From IMCC26077 sp044344975 (GTDB lineage: Bacteria; Actinomycetota; Actinomycetes; Nanopelagicales; Nanopelagicaceae): a DNA stretch of 7,070 bases. The stretch lies in contig JBIJBY010000062.1 in NCBI GenBank assembly GCA_044344975.1, forward strand, positions 1 to 7,070, given 5' to 3'. Positions within the stretch are counted from its first letter, which is position 1. Every line of letters starts with the position of its first letter. A model generated the notes under the pieces. The model made no database searches. It was not told the DNA's origin and was given only the letters and a program-made list of their open reading frames with translations. Made by a program: the position numbers and the translations under genes. Of the stretch, positions 6,297 to 7,070 are shown piece after piece.

Positions 6297-7070
6297 TCAA
6301 ACTGAGCGTGCGGCAGCCACTGCCATCAAGGCTTGCTCGCAGGCAAAGGCAGGATCGCTGCCACCACCCTTGACCTGGCTATCGGCGTGCGCAATGGCGC
6401 TGATTGCCGAGGTAATCCCTGCCCCGCTCCAACCCGCCAACTGACGCCGAGCTTTATCTACCTGCCATGGCGCCATTCCCAAAACCGGCGCAAGCTCAGC
6501 TGCACGGGCAGAACGAGGAGCGGAACCAACTTTGGCAAGCGTACGTAATGAGGAAGCTAACGAATTAACAATGACCACTGGATCTACCCCGGTATCCAAG
6601 GCTTGACGCAAAGTTACCAGCGCCTCTCCAAGCGTGCTTTCAAGAATTGCATCTGCAACGGCAAACGAAGTCGTCTCGACTCGTCCTGCAAAGAGCGCGT
6701 TTACATCTTTGACTTCAATCGTTCCAGAGGTATCACTGAGCAGTTGATGGAGCGTACTGATCATCTCGCGCGCCTCACTTCCCGAAGCATCAACAAGAGC
6801 TCGAGCAGCATCACCACTTATCTTCCGACCACGATCTAAAGCTTCGGCTTTGATTAACTCAATCTTCTCGCCATCTTTTTTTATCGCATCACAAGCAATA
6901 ACAGTAACTTTAATCTTCTTTAATTTTTCAATAAAGGCTTTCCCTTTAATCCCGCCAGGATGAATGAGAACAAGGGTGATATCAATAGGATGATCGGTAA
7001 GGAAACGCAGGATTTCCTCTTGGGTTTCTTCGGGAATATCTTGCAATTCGCGTAGAACTACTAAACGCTC
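6297..7070 (-). CDS. holA: DNA polymerase III delta subunit, partial: N-terminus outside the window
   Basis: Delta subunit of the clamp loader, which opens the beta sliding clamp and loads it on DNA. The frame is open to the right edge, so the visible 257 residues are the C-terminal part of a protein usually about 320-340 aa long, and the true start is outside the window. A TTG at 7046 is an internal leucine codon, not the start: the eight codons before it read ERLVVLRE, which continues the family's N-terminal domain. Recognisable segments are DITLVLIHPGGIKGKAF near the start, FAGRVETTSFAVADAIL in the middle and the C-terminal MAPWQVDKARRQLAGWS, which belongs to the collar domain. The order holA then rpsT is a standard actinobacterial arrangement. 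Its stop lies at the edge of the rpsT leader. Confidence 0.93.
   Translation of the reverse strand, partial: ERLVVLRELQDIPEETQEEILRFLTDHPIDITLVLIHPGGIKGKAFIEKLKKIKVTVIACDAIKKDGEKIELIKAEALDRGRKISGDAARALVDASGSEAREMISTLHQLLSDTSGTIEVKDVNALFAGRVETTSFAVADAILESTLGEALVTLRQALDTGVDPVVIVNSLASSLRTLAKVGSAPRSARAAELAPVLGMAPWQVDKARRQLAGWSGAGITSAISAIAHADSQVKGGGSDPAFACEQALMAVAAARSV

Noticed and set aside
6001..6444. 147-codon plus-strand frame spanning rpsT, its leader and the holA end
   Set aside because: It runs antisense to two secure genes and the gap between them, with an Ala/Arg-rich composition and no recognisable family or start signal.
7044..7046. TTG as start codon of a complete 249-codon holA
   Set aside because: The reading frame stays open to the window edge, and the eight codons before the TTG match the delta-subunit N-terminal domain. 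The gene is therefore truncated by the window, not short.

Overview
This is an ordinary bacterial housekeeping segment. It most likely comes from an actinobacterium with unusually balanced base composition: about half G+C by eye, 29 of 60 in the first line. The evidence is the gene order holA, rpsT, lepA, hemW, hrcA, dnaJ on one strand, which is the characteristic actinobacterial arrangement, together with actinobacterial-looking HrcA, HemW and delta-subunit sequences. A low-GC planktonic actinobacterium, such as the freshwater acI / Nanopelagicales group, would fit, but the exact lineage is an inference.

Layout, read in the minus-strand direction from the right edge. The C-terminal three quarters or so of the DNA polymerase III delta subunit (holA, 5' end cut by the window edge) is followed by a 90-bp leader. 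Then come ribosomal protein S20 (rpsT) and, 20 bp later, the translation GTPase EF4 (lepA). A short plus-strand membrane protein gene of the DUF1624 / acyltransferase type meets lepA tail to tail, with 8 bp between stop codons. It is divergent from hemW, with 25 bp between start codons. hemW (radical SAM haem chaperone) is followed after 19 bp by a small four-helix DoxX-like membrane protein. Next is a regulatory gap holding a CIRCE operator, then hrcA, and finally dnaJ, whose ATG overlaps the hrcA stop codon and which runs off the left edge.

The clearest unit is the self-regulated heat-shock module. HrcA should bind the CIRCE inverted repeat in front of its own gene and so control hrcA and the translationally coupled dnaJ. 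The other genes serve replication (holA), translation (rpsT, lepA) and haem handling (hemW). Two small membrane proteins of unknown role sit among them.

I found no mobile element, CRISPR array, RNA gene, toxin or defence system, and no sign of a previously undescribed system. The points most worth a second look are the back-to-back, apparently leaderless promoters shared by hemW and the plus-strand gene, and the CIRCE site with a smaller hairpin nested inside it. No gap without a gene exceeds about 90 bp.
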